Assembly: GCF_024347295.1 (NCBI RefSeq)
Contig: NZ_AP025458.1
Span: 2,294,001-2,358,000, forward strand
Length of the DNA stretch: 64,000 bases
Direction: 5' to 3'
Origin: Vibrio artabrorum
Lineage (GTDB): Bacteria > Pseudomonadota > Gammaproteobacteria > Enterobacterales > Vibrionaceae
The notes beneath the pieces were generated by a model that was not told the origin of the DNA, made no database searches, and worked only from the letters and a program-made list of their open reading frames with translations. Positions 19,077 through 29,029 of this stretch are shown in pieces; within the stretch, counting starts at the first letter, position 1, and each line of letters opens with the position of its first letter. The position numbers and the translations under genes are program-made.

Positions 19077-19544
19077 TTATTTCTTACGAACGTGCGGCGC
19101 TGCTTTATCAAGCACACCATTCACAAACTTATGGCTGTCTTCTGCTGCAAATACTTTTGCAAGCTCGATAGCTTCGTTGATAACCACTTTGTATGGTACA
19201 TCTTCGCGACGAGTCATCTCGTACATAGCTAAACGTAGAAGCGCGAGTTCCATCAAATCCAAATCTTGCATCGGGCGAGATACGAATGGACGAAGCTTAC
19301 TATCAAGTTCCATGTGGCTAAGAGCAACACCAGTGAGTAGGTCGCGGAAATAGGCAACGTCTGTTTCAGGCATCGCAAGAGCAGGCTCTGCAGCATGATG
19401 CTCTTCTTCATCATACTTACCACCAGATAAGAACTGTTCTTCAACGGTAGCAATATTTTCTTTAGTAATTTGCCAAGAATAAATTGCTTGTAGAGCAAAT
19501 TGACGTGCGTTACGACGTGCGGCTGGTTTCACACTGGCCCCCAT
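19077..19544 (-). CDS. nusB: Transcription antitermination factor NusB
   Basis: A 155-residue all-helical protein that binds boxA RNA with NusE (ribosomal protein S10) to allow antitermination of rRNA operons. Recognisable family elements are [20 protein letters not shown] at the N-terminus and [32 protein letters not shown] at the C-terminus. The length is slightly above E. coli (139) because of a short insertion in the middle ([16 protein letters not shown]). The ATG overlaps the ribH stop (TAATG), the expected coupling in the rib-nusB operon. Confidence 0.95.
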   Translation of the reverse strand: MGASVKPAARRNARQFALQAIYSWQITKENIATVEEQFLSGGKYDEEEHHAAEPALAMPETDVAYFRDLLTGVALSHMELDSKLRPFVSRPMQDLDLMELALLRLAMYEMTRREDVPYKVVINEAIELAKVFAAEDSHKFVNGVLDKAAPHVRKK

Positions 19545-20014
19545 TAGGAATCGATTTCAGAAAGAACGTTGATCATCTCAAGTGCGCTAAGTGCGGCTTC
19601 TGCACCCTTATTACCAGCCTTGGTTCCTGCGCGTTCAATAGCTTGATCGATCGTATCAACAGTAAGAACACCAAACGCTACTGGAAGAGAATATTCCAGC
19701 GACACTTGTGCCAAACCTTTATTACATTCACTGCAAACATAGTCAAAGTGAGGTGTACCGCCGCGAATAACTGTACCTAGAGATACAATCGCATCGAACT
19801 TACCCGTTTTTGCAACACGCTGCGCAACAAGCGGAAGTTCGACTGCACCAGGGCAACGAACAACAGTGATGTTGTCTTCGCTTACTTGTCCGTGACGCTT
19901 TAAAGTATCGATTGCACCAGAAAGTAAACTTTCGTTAATAAAACTGTTGAAACGAGCAATAACGATAGCAATTTTTGCATTTGGCGCTGGGAAGCCACCC
20001 TCGATCACTTTCAT
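19544..20014 (-). CDS. ribH: 6,7-dimethyl-8-ribityllumazine synthase RibH
   Basis: A 156-residue enzyme for the next-to-last step of riboflavin synthesis, joining the ribityl-pyrimidine to dihydroxybutanone phosphate. The start at 20014 ([23 protein letters not shown]) has an AGGAAGG ribosome binding site; further upstream in-frame ATGs lack one. The catalytic histidine is in [17 protein letters not shown], and the phosphate-binding [14 protein letters not shown] is present. It follows ribBX after a 294-bp gap with hairpins, and overlaps nusB. Also named ribE in some schemes. Confidence 0.96.
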   Translation of the reverse strand: MKVIEGGFPAPNAKIAIVIARFNSFINESLLSGAIDTLKRHGQVSEDNITVVRCPGAVELPLVAQRVAKTGKFDAIVSLGTVIRGGTPHFDYVCSECNKGLAQVSLEYSLPVAFGVLTVDTIDQAIERAGTKAGNKGAEAALSALEMINVLSEIDS

Positions 20015-20210
20015 AAGCCTTCCTTTAACTATTTTCATCAAGTGAGAATCGCCGGATTCTAGCACAAAACTGTGAGCAATATCTAATGCTAATTTAGAAG
20101 AACAGACACCGGAGATGTAAATAGGATAACGCAGTACGGTTGCCGATGATATGGGAACAACATGTCGCTCAGCTTACGCATTTAACGCGCTGAAAATCCG
20201 GCTTAACAAC

Positions 20211-20247
20211 TTTGCTGTTTGGGTCTAATTATTGCCCAAACAGCAAA
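20211..20247. promoter_or_regulatory. Long perfect hairpin between ribBX and ribH
   Basis: TTTGCTGTTTGGG (20211-20223) pairs perfectly with CCCAAACAGCAAA (20235-20247) across an 11-base loop. There is no T-run on either side, so it is not a standard terminator. A second inverted repeat, GTTATCAC...GTGATAAAC, and ATAAACAGA...TCTGTTTAT follow on the ribBX side. They are probably mRNA structures setting relative ribBX/ribH output or protecting an RNA end. Confidence 0.55.
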
Positions 20248-20308
20248 CCGAGTTATCACGAATAGATAGGGTGATAAACAGAGAAATATCTGTTTATACA
20301 CCAGTCGC

Positions 20309-21418
20309 TTATTCGCAAACGTACTCAACAACGTTAAGGCCAAAACCACCCAATGCATGGTAACGCTTAGAGCTTGAAGAGAGCAGACGCATATCTTGAA
20401 TGCCTAAGTCTTGCAGAATCTGAGAACCCACCCCAACACGACGAGAGGTACCTTGCTTCTTCGCCATTGTCGGTTGCTCATTTTTATCCTGAGCTTCGAA
20501 TGTCTTCACTTTATGAATCAAAGAATCTGACGACTCCTCATTCCCAAGAATCACCAATACACCCCCTTCGTCACCAATACGTTTCATCGCTTTATCTAAT
20601 GACCAACTGCGCTCGGCACCACGATCAGAATGCAGCAGATCAGTAAACGTATCATGCAGGTGAACACGCACTAAAGGCGCTCCTTCAGATAGGTCGCCTT
20701 TCTGCATCGCATAGTGGATCTGGTTATCAATGGTATCGCGGTAAGTCACCAGCTCGAAATCACCAAACTCTGTTGGTAAGTGACATTGTGCGACACGTTC
20801 AATCGTGGTTTCGGTGTTGTTACGGTATTCGATCAAGTCAGCAATGGTGCCTAGTTTGATATCGTGTTTTTCAGCGAAAATCTCAAGATCTGGACGACGA
20901 GCCATAGTACCGTCGTCGTTTAGAATCTCAACGATAACGGATGCTGGCTCACAACCGGCGAGACGAGCTAAGTCGCACCCCGCTTCAGTGTGACCCGCGC
21001 GCGTTAACACACCGCCTTCTTGCGCTGTCAGTGGGAAAATATGGCCCGGTTGAACTAAGTCTGCCGCTTTGGCATCTTTCGCCACTGCCGCTTGAACCGT
21101 CACAGCGCGGTCTGATGCAGAAATACCCGTGGTTACGCCCTCTGCCGCTTCAATCGAAACCGTAAAGTTAGTGGTGTACTGTGCATTGTTGTCTTGCACC
21201 ATAGGCGCAAGCCCCAGACGATTTGAACGCTCTTTGGTCAGTGTAAGACAGATTAAACCACGGCCATACATCGCCATAAAATTAATCGCTTCAGGCGTCA
21301 CATGTTCTGCTGCCATGATCAGATCGCCTTCATTTTCACGATCTTCATCATCCATCAGGATAACCATTTTTCCTAGGCGAATGTCTTCAATAATTTCTTG
21401 AGGAGTACTAATTGGCAT
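20309..21418 (-). CDS. ribB: RibBX: DHBP synthase fused to a degenerate GTP cyclohydrolase II domain
   Basis: A 369-residue fusion. The N-terminal half (about 1-200) is an intact 3,4-dihydroxy-2-butanone-4-phosphate synthase, with [21 protein letters not shown] and [14 protein letters not shown]. The C-terminal half is homologous to GTP cyclohydrolase II, but the zinc-site region reads [23 protein letters not shown], where active enzymes have HSECLTGD and RCDCG. All three zinc cysteines are gone, so the second activity is probably lost. Such RibBX forms are common in Proteobacteria; a true ribA is expected elsewhere. It lies in the ribD-ribE-ribBX-ribH operon. No FMN riboswitch is seen upstream. 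Confidence 0.93.
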   Translation of the reverse strand: MPISTPQEIIEDIRLGKMVILMDDEDRENEGDLIMAAEHVTPEAINFMAMYGRGLICLTLTKERSNRLGLAPMVQDNNAQYTTNFTVSIEAAEGVTTGISASDRAVTVQAAVAKDAKAADLVQPGHIFPLTAQEGGVLTRAGHTEAGCDLARLAGCEPASVIVEILNDDGTMARRPDLEIFAEKHDIKLGTIADLIEYRNNTETTIERVAQCHLPTEFGDFELVTYRDTIDNQIHYAMQKGDLSEGAPLVRVHLHDTFTDLLHSDRGAERSWSLDKAMKRIGDEGGVLVILGNEESSDSLIHKVKTFEAQDKNEQPTMAKKQGTSRRVGVGSQILQDLGIQDMRLLSSSSKRYHALGGFGLNVVEYVCE

Positions 21419-21526
21419 TGTTCTATATCCTTTGAAATGGTTCTGATTCCTAGAACCGACACTATTTAAACCTGATGATATTGCTGAACTTTTACAAAGT
21501 GCTATTGGGGGACTGAGTAAAGGCGA

Positions 21527-22183
21527 TTAGGCAAAACCATTCTGCTGTAAGAATTCCATCGTTAATCGAGATTCAGGCTCAGACTCTTGTTGCTGACCTT
21601 GCAGTAAACGTTCCATATAACGGGCTAACACATCGACTTCTAGATTCACTTTACGACCAACATTGAATTGGTCAATAGTGGTTTCTGAAGAGGTGTGCGG
21701 AACGATAGTCAGCTTAAAAGAATTCTTACGTAAGTCATTCACGGTCAAGCTAATACCATCAACCGTGATGGACCCTTTTTGAGCCACGTACTTTGAGATT
21801 TCAGCAGGCATTTCTACCCAGAACTCAATGGCACGACCGACTTGATTACGTTCAACAATCACCCCTACGCCATCAACATGACCAGACACAATGTGTCCGC
21901 CAAAACGCGTGGTTGGTAACATTGCTTTCTCAAGGTTTACCTTATCGCCCGCTTGGTAATCCATAAAGCCCGTTTTTTTCAGGGTTTCAAGCGAAAGGTC
22001 TGCGCTGTAGCTGTGGTCATTGAACTCAACCACCGTCAAACACACACCATTGGTCGCGATACTGTCGCCTAACTGAACGTCAGCCATATCGAGCTTGCCA
22101 ACGTTAACCGTGACGGTGATGTCTTCTCCGCGGGGAGTGATGGCACTCAATGTACCTACGGCTTCTACAATTCCTGTAAACAT
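21527..22183 (-). CDS. ribE: Riboflavin synthase alpha subunit
   Basis: A 218-residue enzyme that dismutates two lumazine molecules to riboflavin. Two tandem lumazine-binding barrels are evident: MFTGIVEAVGTLSAITPRGED with GVCLTVVEF, then HIVSGHVDGVGVIVER with SITVDGISLTVND. The length is typical (E. coli 213). It lies between ribD and ribBX on the same strand with short spacers, consistent with one operon. Some nomenclature calls this gene ribC. Confidence 0.96.
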   Translation of the reverse strand: MFTGIVEAVGTLSAITPRGEDITVTVNVGKLDMADVQLGDSIATNGVCLTVVEFNDHSYSADLSLETLKKTGFMDYQAGDKVNLEKAMLPTTRFGGHIVSGHVDGVGVIVERNQVGRAIEFWVEMPAEISKYVAQKGSITVDGISLTVNDLRKNSFKLTIVPHTSSETTIDQFNVGRKVNLEVDVLARYMERLLQGQQQESEPESRLTMEFLQQNGFA

Positions 22184-22228
22184 TTTAAAACTCTTTTTGT
22201 TGTCAACGACACTGTGTAGTTGGAGTGA

Positions 22229-23377
22229 CTATTTCGAAAATGGTTTCGCCGCTCTTGGTTCTGCCACGATTGATTTCGCCACAATTGGTTTCGCCACAAT
22301 ACGAATATCCACACCCACCAGTCGAATATCTTTAATATCTAGGTCAATCACATCCGACATTGAAGTGAGCCCTAATGCGCCCATCAAACCTCGTCCGTCA
22401 CTGCCCATCAATTTAGGCGCTAAATAGAGGACAAGCTCATCCACCAGCTGTGCTTCAATCAAGCTTTTAGCTAATGTCGCGCCCGCTTCAACCCAAAGAT
22501 GATCGATATGATTGGCAGGTAATTGACGCATCAGATCATGTAAATCGAGCTGACCTGCAGCTGTGGTTCTAACTTCAATATCAGCAGACGCTTCAGCGAC
22601 TCTCAACACGGGGGTGGGAGTCTGGAATAACTTGAGTTCAGGACGCAGTTGGTTTTGACGATCAAGTATCACGCGAATCGGCTGACGCAGCTTATCTTCA
22701 GCGTAATGCTGTTTGATACTGCTTGGCAACTCTGCCCAACGAACATTCAATGACGCGTTATCTTCAATCACCGTCTGGCTCGTAGATAACACCGCACCGG
22801 CTTTTGCTCGATAGTTCTGAACATCACGACGCGCTTCTGGCAACGTGATCCACTGGCTTTGACCATTGTTCAATGCGGTTTGCCCATCGAGACTCGCCGC
22901 CATCTTTAACTGTACGAATGGCATGCCCGTTTGCATACGCTTGATAAATGCCGGATTCAAGTCGAGAGCGTCTTGCTCTAGTAAACCGATTTCAACCTCA
23001 ATACCCGCATCACGTAGCATTTTAATACCACGTCCTGCGACTTTTGGGTTAGGGTCCTGCATGGCACAAATCACTTTTGAAACTTGAGCCTTAATCAAAC
23101 CTTCCGCACAAGGTGGCGTTCGGCCATAGTGCGAACAAGGCTCTAGCGTGACATAAGCGGTCGCACCTTTTGCCTTGTCACCTGCCATGCGCATGGCGTG
23201 TACTTCAGCATGAGGTTCGCCGGCTTTGGCATGAAAACCTTCGCCAACGATCTGACCATCGGTTTGTACGATGACACACCCAACATTTGGGTTGGGTGCT
23301 GTCGTGTAAATGCCGCGTTTTGCTAACTGAATAGCACGCGACATCATTTGAAAATCTAGGGGAGTAAAATTGGACAT
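22229..23377 (-). CDS. ribD: Bifunctional pyrimidine deaminase/reductase RibD
   Basis: A 382-residue enzyme for the deamination and reduction steps after GTP ring opening in riboflavin synthesis. The N-terminal deaminase has HAEVHAM and the zinc motif PCSHYGRTPPCAEG. The C-terminal reductase domain has LKMAASLDGQTALNNGQSQWIT and LWVEAGATLAKSLI. It is about 15 residues longer than E. coli RibD (367). The extra tail is a pentapeptide repeat (IVAKP-IVAKS-IVAEP-RAAKP) encoded by a 15-bp tandem repeat just before the stop. It follows nrdR by 10 bp, the usual order. Confidence 0.95.
   Translation of the reverse strand: MSNFTPLDFQMMSRAIQLAKRGIYTTAPNPNVGCVIVQTDGQIVGEGFHAKAGEPHAEVHAMRMAGDKAKGATAYVTLEPCSHYGRTPPCAEGLIKAQVSKVICAMQDPNPKVAGRGIKMLRDAGIEVEIGLLEQDALDLNPAFIKRMQTGMPFVQLKMAASLDGQTALNNGQSQWITLPEARRDVQNYRAKAGAVLSTSQTVIEDNASLNVRWAELPSSIKQHYAEDKLRQPIRVILDRQNQLRPELKLFQTPTPVLRVAEASADIEVRTTAAGQLDLHDLMRQLPANHIDHLWVEAGATLAKSLIEAQLVDELVLYLAPKLMGSDGRGLMGALGLTSMSDVIDLDIKDIRLVGVDIRIVAKPIVAKSIVAEPRAAKPFSK
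22241..22300 (-). repeat. 15-bp tandem repeat, four copies, in the ribD 3' end
   Basis: Four in-frame 15-bp units (22241-22255, 22256-22270, 22271-22285, 22286-22300) with the plus-strand consensus TGGTTTCGCCACAAT. The units closest to the reductase domain are the most alike; the terminal one has diverged. They encode a repeated five-residue A/K/P tail. Confidence 0.85.
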
Positions 23378-23387
23378 GATTGAGGGG

Positions 23388-23837
23388 TTAATCCTCTAAT
23401 TTAGCGATTTCTTCGCCAAACTCTCGGATGTCTTCAAAGCTGCGGTAAACAGAGGCAAAACGAATGTACGCCACTTTATCCAATTCTTTCAATTGGCCCA
23501 TCACAAGGTTACCAATCATTTCGCTTGGTACTTCCCGTTCACCGGTCGCACGAAGCTGTGATTTAATCGTACTGATAGCCAGTTCAATCGCATCCGCACT
23601 CACAGGGCGTTTTTCGAGGGCTCGCTGAACACCGCCGACCATTTTATCTTCATTAAATGGTTCACGGTTTCCATTCGACTTGATGACTTTTGGCATCACA
23701 AGTTCTGCCGATTCGAACGTCGTAAAACGTTCATTACAAGCAAGGCATTGACGGCGACGACGAACCTGATGACCATCGGCGACCAGTCTTGAATCGATTA
23801 CTTTAGTATCGTTCTCTGAACAAAAAGGACAATGCAT
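23388..23837 (-). CDS. nrdR: Transcriptional repressor NrdR
   Basis: A 149-residue repressor of ribonucleotide reductase genes, the same length as E. coli NrdR. It has an N-terminal zinc ribbon ([17 protein letters not shown] ... [12 protein letters not shown], four cysteines) followed by an ATP-cone domain ([24 protein letters not shown]) that senses ATP/dATP. It is first in the nrdR-ribD-ribE-ribBX-ribH-nusB operon, preceded by an AGGTGAT-type ribosome binding site. It binds NrdR boxes at nrd promoters; none was seen here. Confidence 0.96.
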   Translation of the reverse strand: MHCPFCSENDTKVIDSRLVADGHQVRRRRQCLACNERFTTFESAELVMPKVIKSNGNREPFNEDKMVGGVQRALEKRPVSADAIELAISTIKSQLRATGEREVPSEMIGNLVMGQLKELDKVAYIRFASVYRSFEDIREFGEEIAKLED

Positions 23838-23893
23838 ATCACCTCCAAATAATTGGATATCAGTGTAACGGAATTGCTAAACGTAAGGAAAGA

Positions 23894-23917
23894 AAAAGGG
23901 CCAATTAAGGCCCTTTT
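23894..23917 (-). terminator. proBA terminator
   Basis: Perfect 9-bp stem AAAAGGGCC / GGCCCTTTT with a 6-base loop. The minus-strand reading continues as a T run. It lies between the proA stop and the nrdR start. Confidence 0.85.
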
Positions 23918-23993
23918 GTGTGGTGATTCATTGATTATTGCTGCTCGACAGTCATTTCAAAAATGAGCAGAGGAGCAAAACCAGCGGTAAGCG

Positions 23994-25244
23994 TTAGCCA
24001 CGAACTAAATAGTTTGCTTTACCCACCCATTTGTAACTGGTCAGTTCCTCTAACCCCATAGGACCGCGAGCGTGCAGTTTCTGAGTCGATACGGCGACTT
24101 CCGCGCCCAAACCAAACTGCGCACCATCGGTAAATCGCGTGGATGCATTCACATAAACGGCCGCAGAGCCTACCGAGTTAATAAAGCGCTCAGAGCTTTC
24201 GAGACTGTTGGTCATGATCGCATCGGAATGACTCGCATTGTGCACACGCATATGGTCAATCGCCTCTGCCACATCCGCAACCACTTTTACACCTAGCGTG
24301 TAGCTTAACCATTCAGTATCAAAGTCGCCTTCAACCGCATCACGTTGGTCTTCAAAACCCGCCAGCAGCGATTTTGCGCTGGCATCGGCAACCAAGGTCA
24401 CCTTGCCAGCTAAACGCGCTTTCAGCTTAGCGAGGAAAGCTTCAGCAACGGTTTCATGCACCAACAAAGTGTCTAACGAGTTACACGCTGATGGCCGTTG
24501 CACTTTTGAATTTTCAACCACATCGACAGATTTCTCAAGATCTGCACTGTCATCAACGAAGATATGGCTGATACCAAAGCCGCCGATGATCACGGGAATC
24601 GTGCTGTTCTCTTTACACATCTTATGCAAACCAGCGCCGCCACGCGGAATGATCATATCCACGTAGTCATCCAGCTTAAGCAGTTGAGATACGAGTTCAC
24701 GATCAGGTTTCTCGATGTACTGAACAGAAGCGGCTGGAAGCTGCGCTTTCTCTAATGCAGACTGGATAACCTTAACCAGTTCCATGTTCGAGAAGAACGT
24801 CTCTTTACCACCACGTAGAATGCTTGCGTTACCTGTCTTCAGACATAGGGCTGCAATATCAATAGTTACGTTTGGACGCGCTTCATAGATAACACCCACC
24901 ACACCAAGTGGCACGCGACGGCGAGACAGTGACATACCATTTTCCAGTACTTTACTGTCCATTTCACTGCCAACCGGGTCATTCAGGCTGATCACGTTAC
25001 GCACATCATTCGCGATGCCGGTTAAACGCTCTTCGTTGAGCAACAGACGATCTAATAGTGCATCTGTCAGACCCGCTTCGCGACCCAGTTCGATATCTTT
25101 TGCGTTTGCTTCTAAAATCGTTGCTGCGTTTATTTCTAACTCATCAGCAATGATCGCCAATGCCTTGTTCTTTTGCGCCGTTGATGCGGTCGCTAGGTGG
25201 AAAGCCGCGTCTTTTGCTGCTATCCCCATGTTAGTTAAATCCAC
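23994..25244 (-). CDS. proA: Gamma-glutamyl phosphate reductase ProA
   Basis: A 416-residue NADPH-dependent enzyme (E. coli 417) that reduces gamma-glutamyl phosphate to glutamate semialdehyde, the second step of proline synthesis. It belongs to the aldehyde dehydrogenase superfamily. The catalytic cysteine lies in [19 protein letters not shown], and [19 protein letters not shown] and [26 protein letters not shown] are also visible. It follows proB by about 100 bp on the same strand and shares its terminator. No tRNA gene follows, unlike E. coli where thrW sits after proA. Confidence 0.97.
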   Translation of the reverse strand: MDLTNMGIAAKDAAFHLATASTAQKNKALAIIADELEINAATILEANAKDIELGREAGLTDALLDRLLLNEERLTGIANDVRNVISLNDPVGSEMDSKVLENGMSLSRRRVPLGVVGVIYEARPNVTIDIAALCLKTGNASILRGGKETFFSNMELVKVIQSALEKAQLPAASVQYIEKPDRELVSQLLKLDDYVDMIIPRGGAGLHKMCKENSTIPVIIGGFGISHIFVDDSADLEKSVDVVENSKVQRPSACNSLDTLLVHETVAEAFLAKLKARLAGKVTLVADASAKSLLAGFEDQRDAVEGDFDTEWLSYTLGVKVVADVAEAIDHMRVHNASHSDAIMTNSLESSERFINSVGSAAVYVNASTRFTDGAQFGLGAEVAVSTQKLHARGPMGLEELTSYKWVGKANYLVRG

Positions 25245-25343
25245 GTTTAACGCTCCCTAAATTCTGTCTTTGGATGGATAAGGCGACGGGTGATGTCTAG
25301 ATGCTAGAGCCGAATCTGCGGTTCATCACCTTATCATCTCGAG

Positions 25344-26483
25344 CTACTCTTGAATCACAACCAAGTCGTCACGGTGAATGACTTCTGCTCCGTAATCGTA
25401 CCCAAGAATAGCGCCAATATCTTTACTGTGCTTGCCTGCTATTTTAGCTAAATCTTGGCTTGAATAACTGGCGATACCACGCGCAACCACCTTGCCTTTA
25501 CTGTTGGTGACTTGGGTAACTTCACCACGAGAAAATTCGCCTTGAACTTGAATCACCCCTTTCGCCAGCAAGCTACTGCCCTTGGTGTTGACGGCATTGA
25601 CTGCACCATCGTCGACCACAATGTCTCCGGCAGAAGCCGGGCCCGCTAAAATCCAACGTTTACGGTTTTCTAGCGCTTCTTCTAAAGGTAAGAAACGGGT
25701 CCCTTGAGGATTATCACTCAATGAGTCAAATACCACATTTTCCGCACTGCCTGCGGCAATAATGACTTCAATACCAGCACGGCGAGCAATATCAGCGGCC
25801 TGCAGTTTGGTTGCCATGCCACCTGTACCTAACGTAGAACCACTGCCGCCAGCGATCTTACGCAGTGTGTCATCAATGGTTTTCACTTCCTTGATGAGCT
25901 CGGCATTTGGGTCTTTGCGAGGGTCGGCCGTAAACAGACCTTTTTGGTCGGTTAACAGCAAAAGCTTATCAGCACCGCATAAAATACCCACCAATGCCGA
26001 TAAATTATCGTTGTCACCCACTTTAATTTCATTGGTCGCTACTGCGTCGTTTTCATTCACCACGGGAATAATATCGTGTTCAACGAGTGCGTTGATCGTG
26101 TCACGCGCATTAAGAAAACGCTCGCGATCATCAAGATCGGCGCGAGTCAGTAGCATCTGGCCAATTTTAAGGCCATAGATAGCGAATAAAGACTCCCAAA
26201 CTTGAATCAACCGACTTTGCCCTACGGCCGCAAGCAACTGTTTGCTCGCCATAGAGTTGGGAAGTGCGGGGTAACCAAGGTGCTCACGCCCTGCTGCAAT
26301 AGCGCCAGACGAAACCATAACCACCGAATGGCCTTGTTTTTTTAATTCAGCACATTGACGAACCAACTCAACCATGTGAGCTCGATCTAATGCCAATGTT
26401 CCACCAGTTAAGACACTGGTACCCAGTTTAACAACGACAGTTTTACGCTGTGCTGTTGTCCCGCTTTGATGATTGATTGTCAT
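25344..26483 (-). CDS. proB: Glutamate 5-kinase ProB
   Basis: The first enzyme of proline synthesis, phosphorylating glutamate and feedback-inhibited by proline. From [28 protein letters not shown] the length is 379 residues (E. coli 367), with a slightly long N-terminus. An in-frame start further upstream at 26528 would add 15 atypical residues and is not favoured. The amino-acid kinase domain has [17 protein letters not shown] and [25 protein letters not shown]-terminal PUA domain (about 290-379) is present. Gene order proB-proA is conserved. Confidence 0.96.
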   Translation of the reverse strand: MTINHQSGTTAQRKTVVVKLGTSVLTGGTLALDRAHMVELVRQCAELKKQGHSVVMVSSGAIAAGREHLGYPALPNSMASKQLLAAVGQSRLIQVWESLFAIYGLKIGQMLLTRADLDDRERFLNARDTINALVEHDIIPVVNENDAVATNEIKVGDNDNLSALVGILCGADKLLLLTDQKGLFTADPRKDPNAELIKEVKTIDDTLRKIAGGSGSTLGTGGMATKLQAADIARRAGIEVIIAAGSAENVVFDSLSDNPQGTRFLPLEEALENRKRWILAGPASAGDIVVDDGAVNAVNTKGSSLLAKGVIQVQGEFSRGEVTQVTNSKGKVVARGIASYSSQDLAKIAGKHSKDIGAILGYDYGAEVIHRDDLVVIQE

Positions 26484-26604
26484 GAAGTCTTTTATGGATA
26501 AAACAAATAAGAGGTGATGTTTTAGCAATCAACAAGAGAATTCACAAGTAGAAAAGGCGCGAAATCACACCTTTTTACTTTATAGAGAAGAGTAACCTTT
26601 AAAA

Positions 26605-26994
26605 TCAGACGAATTCGACAGACTCTTCGTCGAACTGAACGCTGATTTCAAATTTCTTTTGAAGTTCATCGATCAACTTTTGGTGAAAGGCCTCTTGAGT
26701 ACGAGAGACCTCAGCCACCGCTTTTTTCGGTAATGGCAAAGGCTCCCAATGACCATCGATGTTGTACTTACCTGTGTTGTATTTGGCCGAAAATCCGTCT
26801 CCCGACTTATCCAACTCTAACCACCATCCCCAGAACTCGCGCTCTTCTGGTGACTTTTTATCGTTCACACACACCGACAAACAATCAAAAATATAATGAC
26901 CCTCTTCTGATTGTGGCTCCCTCAGGTAAGGACCAATAGCCTTCAAAACATTTAACAGTCGGTAATGGGTTGGTTGTTGTGTCACTTTTGACAT
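26605..26994 (-). CDS. crl: Sigma factor-binding protein Crl
   Basis: A 129-residue homologue of E. coli Crl (133), which binds sigma-S and helps it assemble with core RNA polymerase. The conserved core is visible: [48 protein letters not shown], where the family has FDCLAVCVN and EFWGWWMELE. It is a single-gene unit between frsA and proB. E. coli has the same frsA-crl-proBA order with phoE inserted. Confidence 0.93.
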   Translation of the reverse strand: MSKVTQQPTHYRLLNVLKAIGPYLREPQSEEGHYIFDCLSVCVNDKKSPEEREFWGWWLELDKSGDGFSAKYNTGKYNIDGHWEPLPLPKKAVAEVSRTQEAFHQKLIDELQKKFEISVQFDEESVEFV

Positions 26995-27137
26995 ATTGAA
27001 TCTCCGTTTTCAATGTTAAGAATGACGAACTCAGACAGTAATACGTAGAAACTACCCTGTTGGGTGTTATCAATAACCTCTGAGTATCAAGCACTTAGTT
27101 TGTACACTTTTCATGCTTAACTAATTTCGGAGAGATG

Positions 27138-28391
27138 TCACCTAAATAATTCATCTTCAAGCCATTTTATCGCCAATTCGAGGGATTGCTCATACCCTTG
27201 TGTAATTGACTTCGCTTTGATTTGCTTCGCTTTCCCATACTGGCTGTAAATGGCAACCAGTTGATTATCCATTGCCGGTGATACCGGGTCCCCTTCCAAG
27301 GCCAATGCTAAGATAGGAACGCGCGTTTTACTATTCGACAACAAACCTTGTACTTTCAATGACCACGCCATCAGTTGTCCTGAGAGACTATTGATATCCA
27401 CGGCACCTTTACCAAGACGAGAAGCCAGTACATCGAGATGCATCTTAGGCATCTGCTTGAGTTTGTCGGTATGAACAAAGATATCGTGGATCGGAGCACC
27501 AAGAGAGATACATGCTTTGATCTTCTGCTGCTCAACAAACGACAACCTAACCATAGCGTTGCCACCAAAGCGGAAGCCAAACAAGCCGACCTTATGATGA
27601 TCAACCCAAGGGATATTCGGCAACTCATTCAACACCGCTTGATGCAAACATGAAGAGTCTTCAGTTAATGGCCAGTGAGAGCTGTGCCCTATCGATGGCA
27701 TGTCTACCGTCAGCATCGCGATATTCTTAGGTGCTAAGTAATCCCGAAACAAGCGCCACATATCCGTTTGTAAACTATCTAAACCCGCGCTGACAATCAC
27801 AACCGGTTGTGGCTTGTCTGTTTTAGTTAGATGTAAATTCGCTTTGATCTTCTTGTTTTGGTATGGGATATCAATCTGTTTGACGATCAACTTAGTGTGT
27901 TTTATCGCTTCAGAGTAAGCGGTATTGGCCAACACTTGAGCCTGAGCGGCAAGGCTATCGTTTTTCAGATGTGGATAGCCGGCAATACTGAAACACAAAG
28001 ATGCTGAAAATAGCTCTTCAGCCCGCTCTTCTTCACTCTTCTCATTAGAACGATTTTGATGCTGCATACCAAGTTTAGTCCACTCGTATGCCCAGTTACC
28101 GCTTCGGTAGCCCATCACAGTATCTAACCACTCATCAGTAGTGCGTGAATTATCGGATGACGCGATTCTCGCTAACACGGCTTCTTGCTCTATTGGGTTG
28201 ACCCCCTGCCATGCCCACTGCAGACGCCTTAGGTTTCGGTACCAAGACGAGTTTTGCTGCTCACGCTTCTCATCCAGTAATTCTTGCGAACTTGGCATGT
28301 ACTGCGTCAGCATCGAGGTTTCTTTAGCCTGCTTGTGCTTAACAAATAATGTTTCCGAAAGGTTTGAGCTCGTTTCTTCTGATTCAGACAT
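27138..28391 (-). CDS. frsA: Alpha/beta hydrolase FrsA (YafA)
   Basis: A 417-residue protein of the FrsA family (E. coli 414), linked to the fermentation/respiration balance through binding of unphosphorylated EIIA-Glc in enterics. The enzymatic function remains debated. The N-terminal region ends with SWYRNLRRLQWAWQGVNPIE. The C-terminal alpha/beta-hydrolase domain has VIVSAGLDSLQTDMW and GFRFGGNAMVRLSF. I choose MSESEETSSNLSETLF at 28391 as the start from length; in-frame ATGs at 28424 and 28457 are possible but overlap the gpt terminator. Confidence 0.9.
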   Translation of the reverse strand: MSESEETSSNLSETLFVKHKQAKETSMLTQYMPSSQELLDEKREQQNSSWYRNLRRLQWAWQGVNPIEQEAVLARIASSDNSRTTDEWLDTVMGYRSGNWAYEWTKLGMQHQNRSNEKSEEERAEELFSASLCFSIAGYPHLKNDSLAAQAQVLANTAYSEAIKHTKLIVKQIDIPYQNKKIKANLHLTKTDKPQPVVIVSAGLDSLQTDMWRLFRDYLAPKNIAMLTVDMPSIGHSSHWPLTEDSSCLHQAVLNELPNIPWVDHHKVGLFGFRFGGNAMVRLSFVEQQKIKACISLGAPIHDIFVHTDKLKQMPKMHLDVLASRLGKGAVDINSLSGQLMAWSLKVQGLLSNSKTRVPILALALEGDPVSPAMDNQLVAIYSQYGKAKQIKAKSITQGYEQSLELAIKWLEDELFR

Positions 28392-28435
28392 TGGGATACT
28401 TAATAAGAAATGGTTGTGACTCATAGTATAAAAAA

Positions 28436-28459
28436 AAATGACCCTATATAGGGTCATTT
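28436..28459 (-). terminator. gpt terminator
   Basis: Perfect 9-bp stem AAATGACCC / GGGTCATTT with a 6-base loop. On the minus strand it runs into eight Ts. It lies 22 bp after the gpt stop. Confidence 0.88.
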
Positions 28460-28480
28460 ATCAAAAAACTTAGCTTACGC

Positions 28481-28945
28481 TTATTTTACCTTGCGATTTA
28501 CAGGTTCAACATAACTTAGGCTAGTATCCCAAGGTTGTTCAATCCATGTGTCTTGAGCGATATCGACGATGTACTCGTCAAGCAAATGTGCGCCTGATGG
28601 CTTAGCACAAACTGCGATTAATTTCGCTTTAGGGTACATTTCGCGAAGCTTACGTGCAGTGTCACCACTATCGACAAGATCTTCAACAATCAAGAAGCCT
28701 TCGCCATCACCTTCAGGTGCTTTAACTACCGTCATATCACGTTGGTGATCATGGTCGTAGCTAGAAATACAAATCGTATCTACGTGACGAATACCTAACT
28801 CACGAGCCAGTATAGCACCTGGTACTAACCCCCCACGGCTTACAGCCCAAATGCCTTTCCACTGCTCGGCTGGCATTTGTTTTTCTGCTAGTTGACGGCA
28901 GTAAGTCTGCATATTGTCCCAAGTGATAACGAATTTGTTACTCAT
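28481..28945 (-). CDS. gpt: Xanthine(-guanine) phosphoribosyltransferase Gpt
   Basis: A 154-residue purine salvage enzyme (E. coli 152) that transfers phosphoribose from PRPP to xanthine, guanine or hypoxanthine. The PRPP loop is [17 protein letters not shown], the flexible-loop region follows [24 protein letters not shown], and the C-terminus WIEQPWD is diagnostic of XGPRT. It follows a purine permease gene on the same strand, consistent with a shared role in purine uptake and salvage. In E. coli gpt is followed by frsA in the same way. Confidence 0.95.
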   Translation of the reverse strand: MSNKFVITWDNMQTYCRQLAEKQMPAEQWKGIWAVSRGGLVPGAILARELGIRHVDTICISSYDHDHQRDMTVVKAPEGDGEGFLIVEDLVDSGDTARKLREMYPKAKLIAVCAKPSGAHLLDEYIVDIAQDTWIEQPWDTSLSYVEPVNRKVK

Positions 28946-29029
28946 AGTATAAAACCTAATAATATTGTCATGTTATGAGAAGCTCTGCCAAGCACAGCTT
29001 CTTCAGCAGTTAAGCCGAAATCTAGACGA

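Noticed and set aside
21419..21526. Possible FMN riboswitch before ribBX
   Set aside because: The spacer is too short and lacks the conserved RFN sequence blocks; ribBX is internal to the operon.
23918..23993. tRNA-Thr (thrW) or phage attachment site after proA, as in E. coli
   Set aside because: No cloverleaf sequence or integrase remnants are present; only the proBA terminator and plain spacer are seen.
25762..26178. 138-codon frame opposite proB
   Set aside because: Serine-rich shadow of the conserved proB codons, with no other support.
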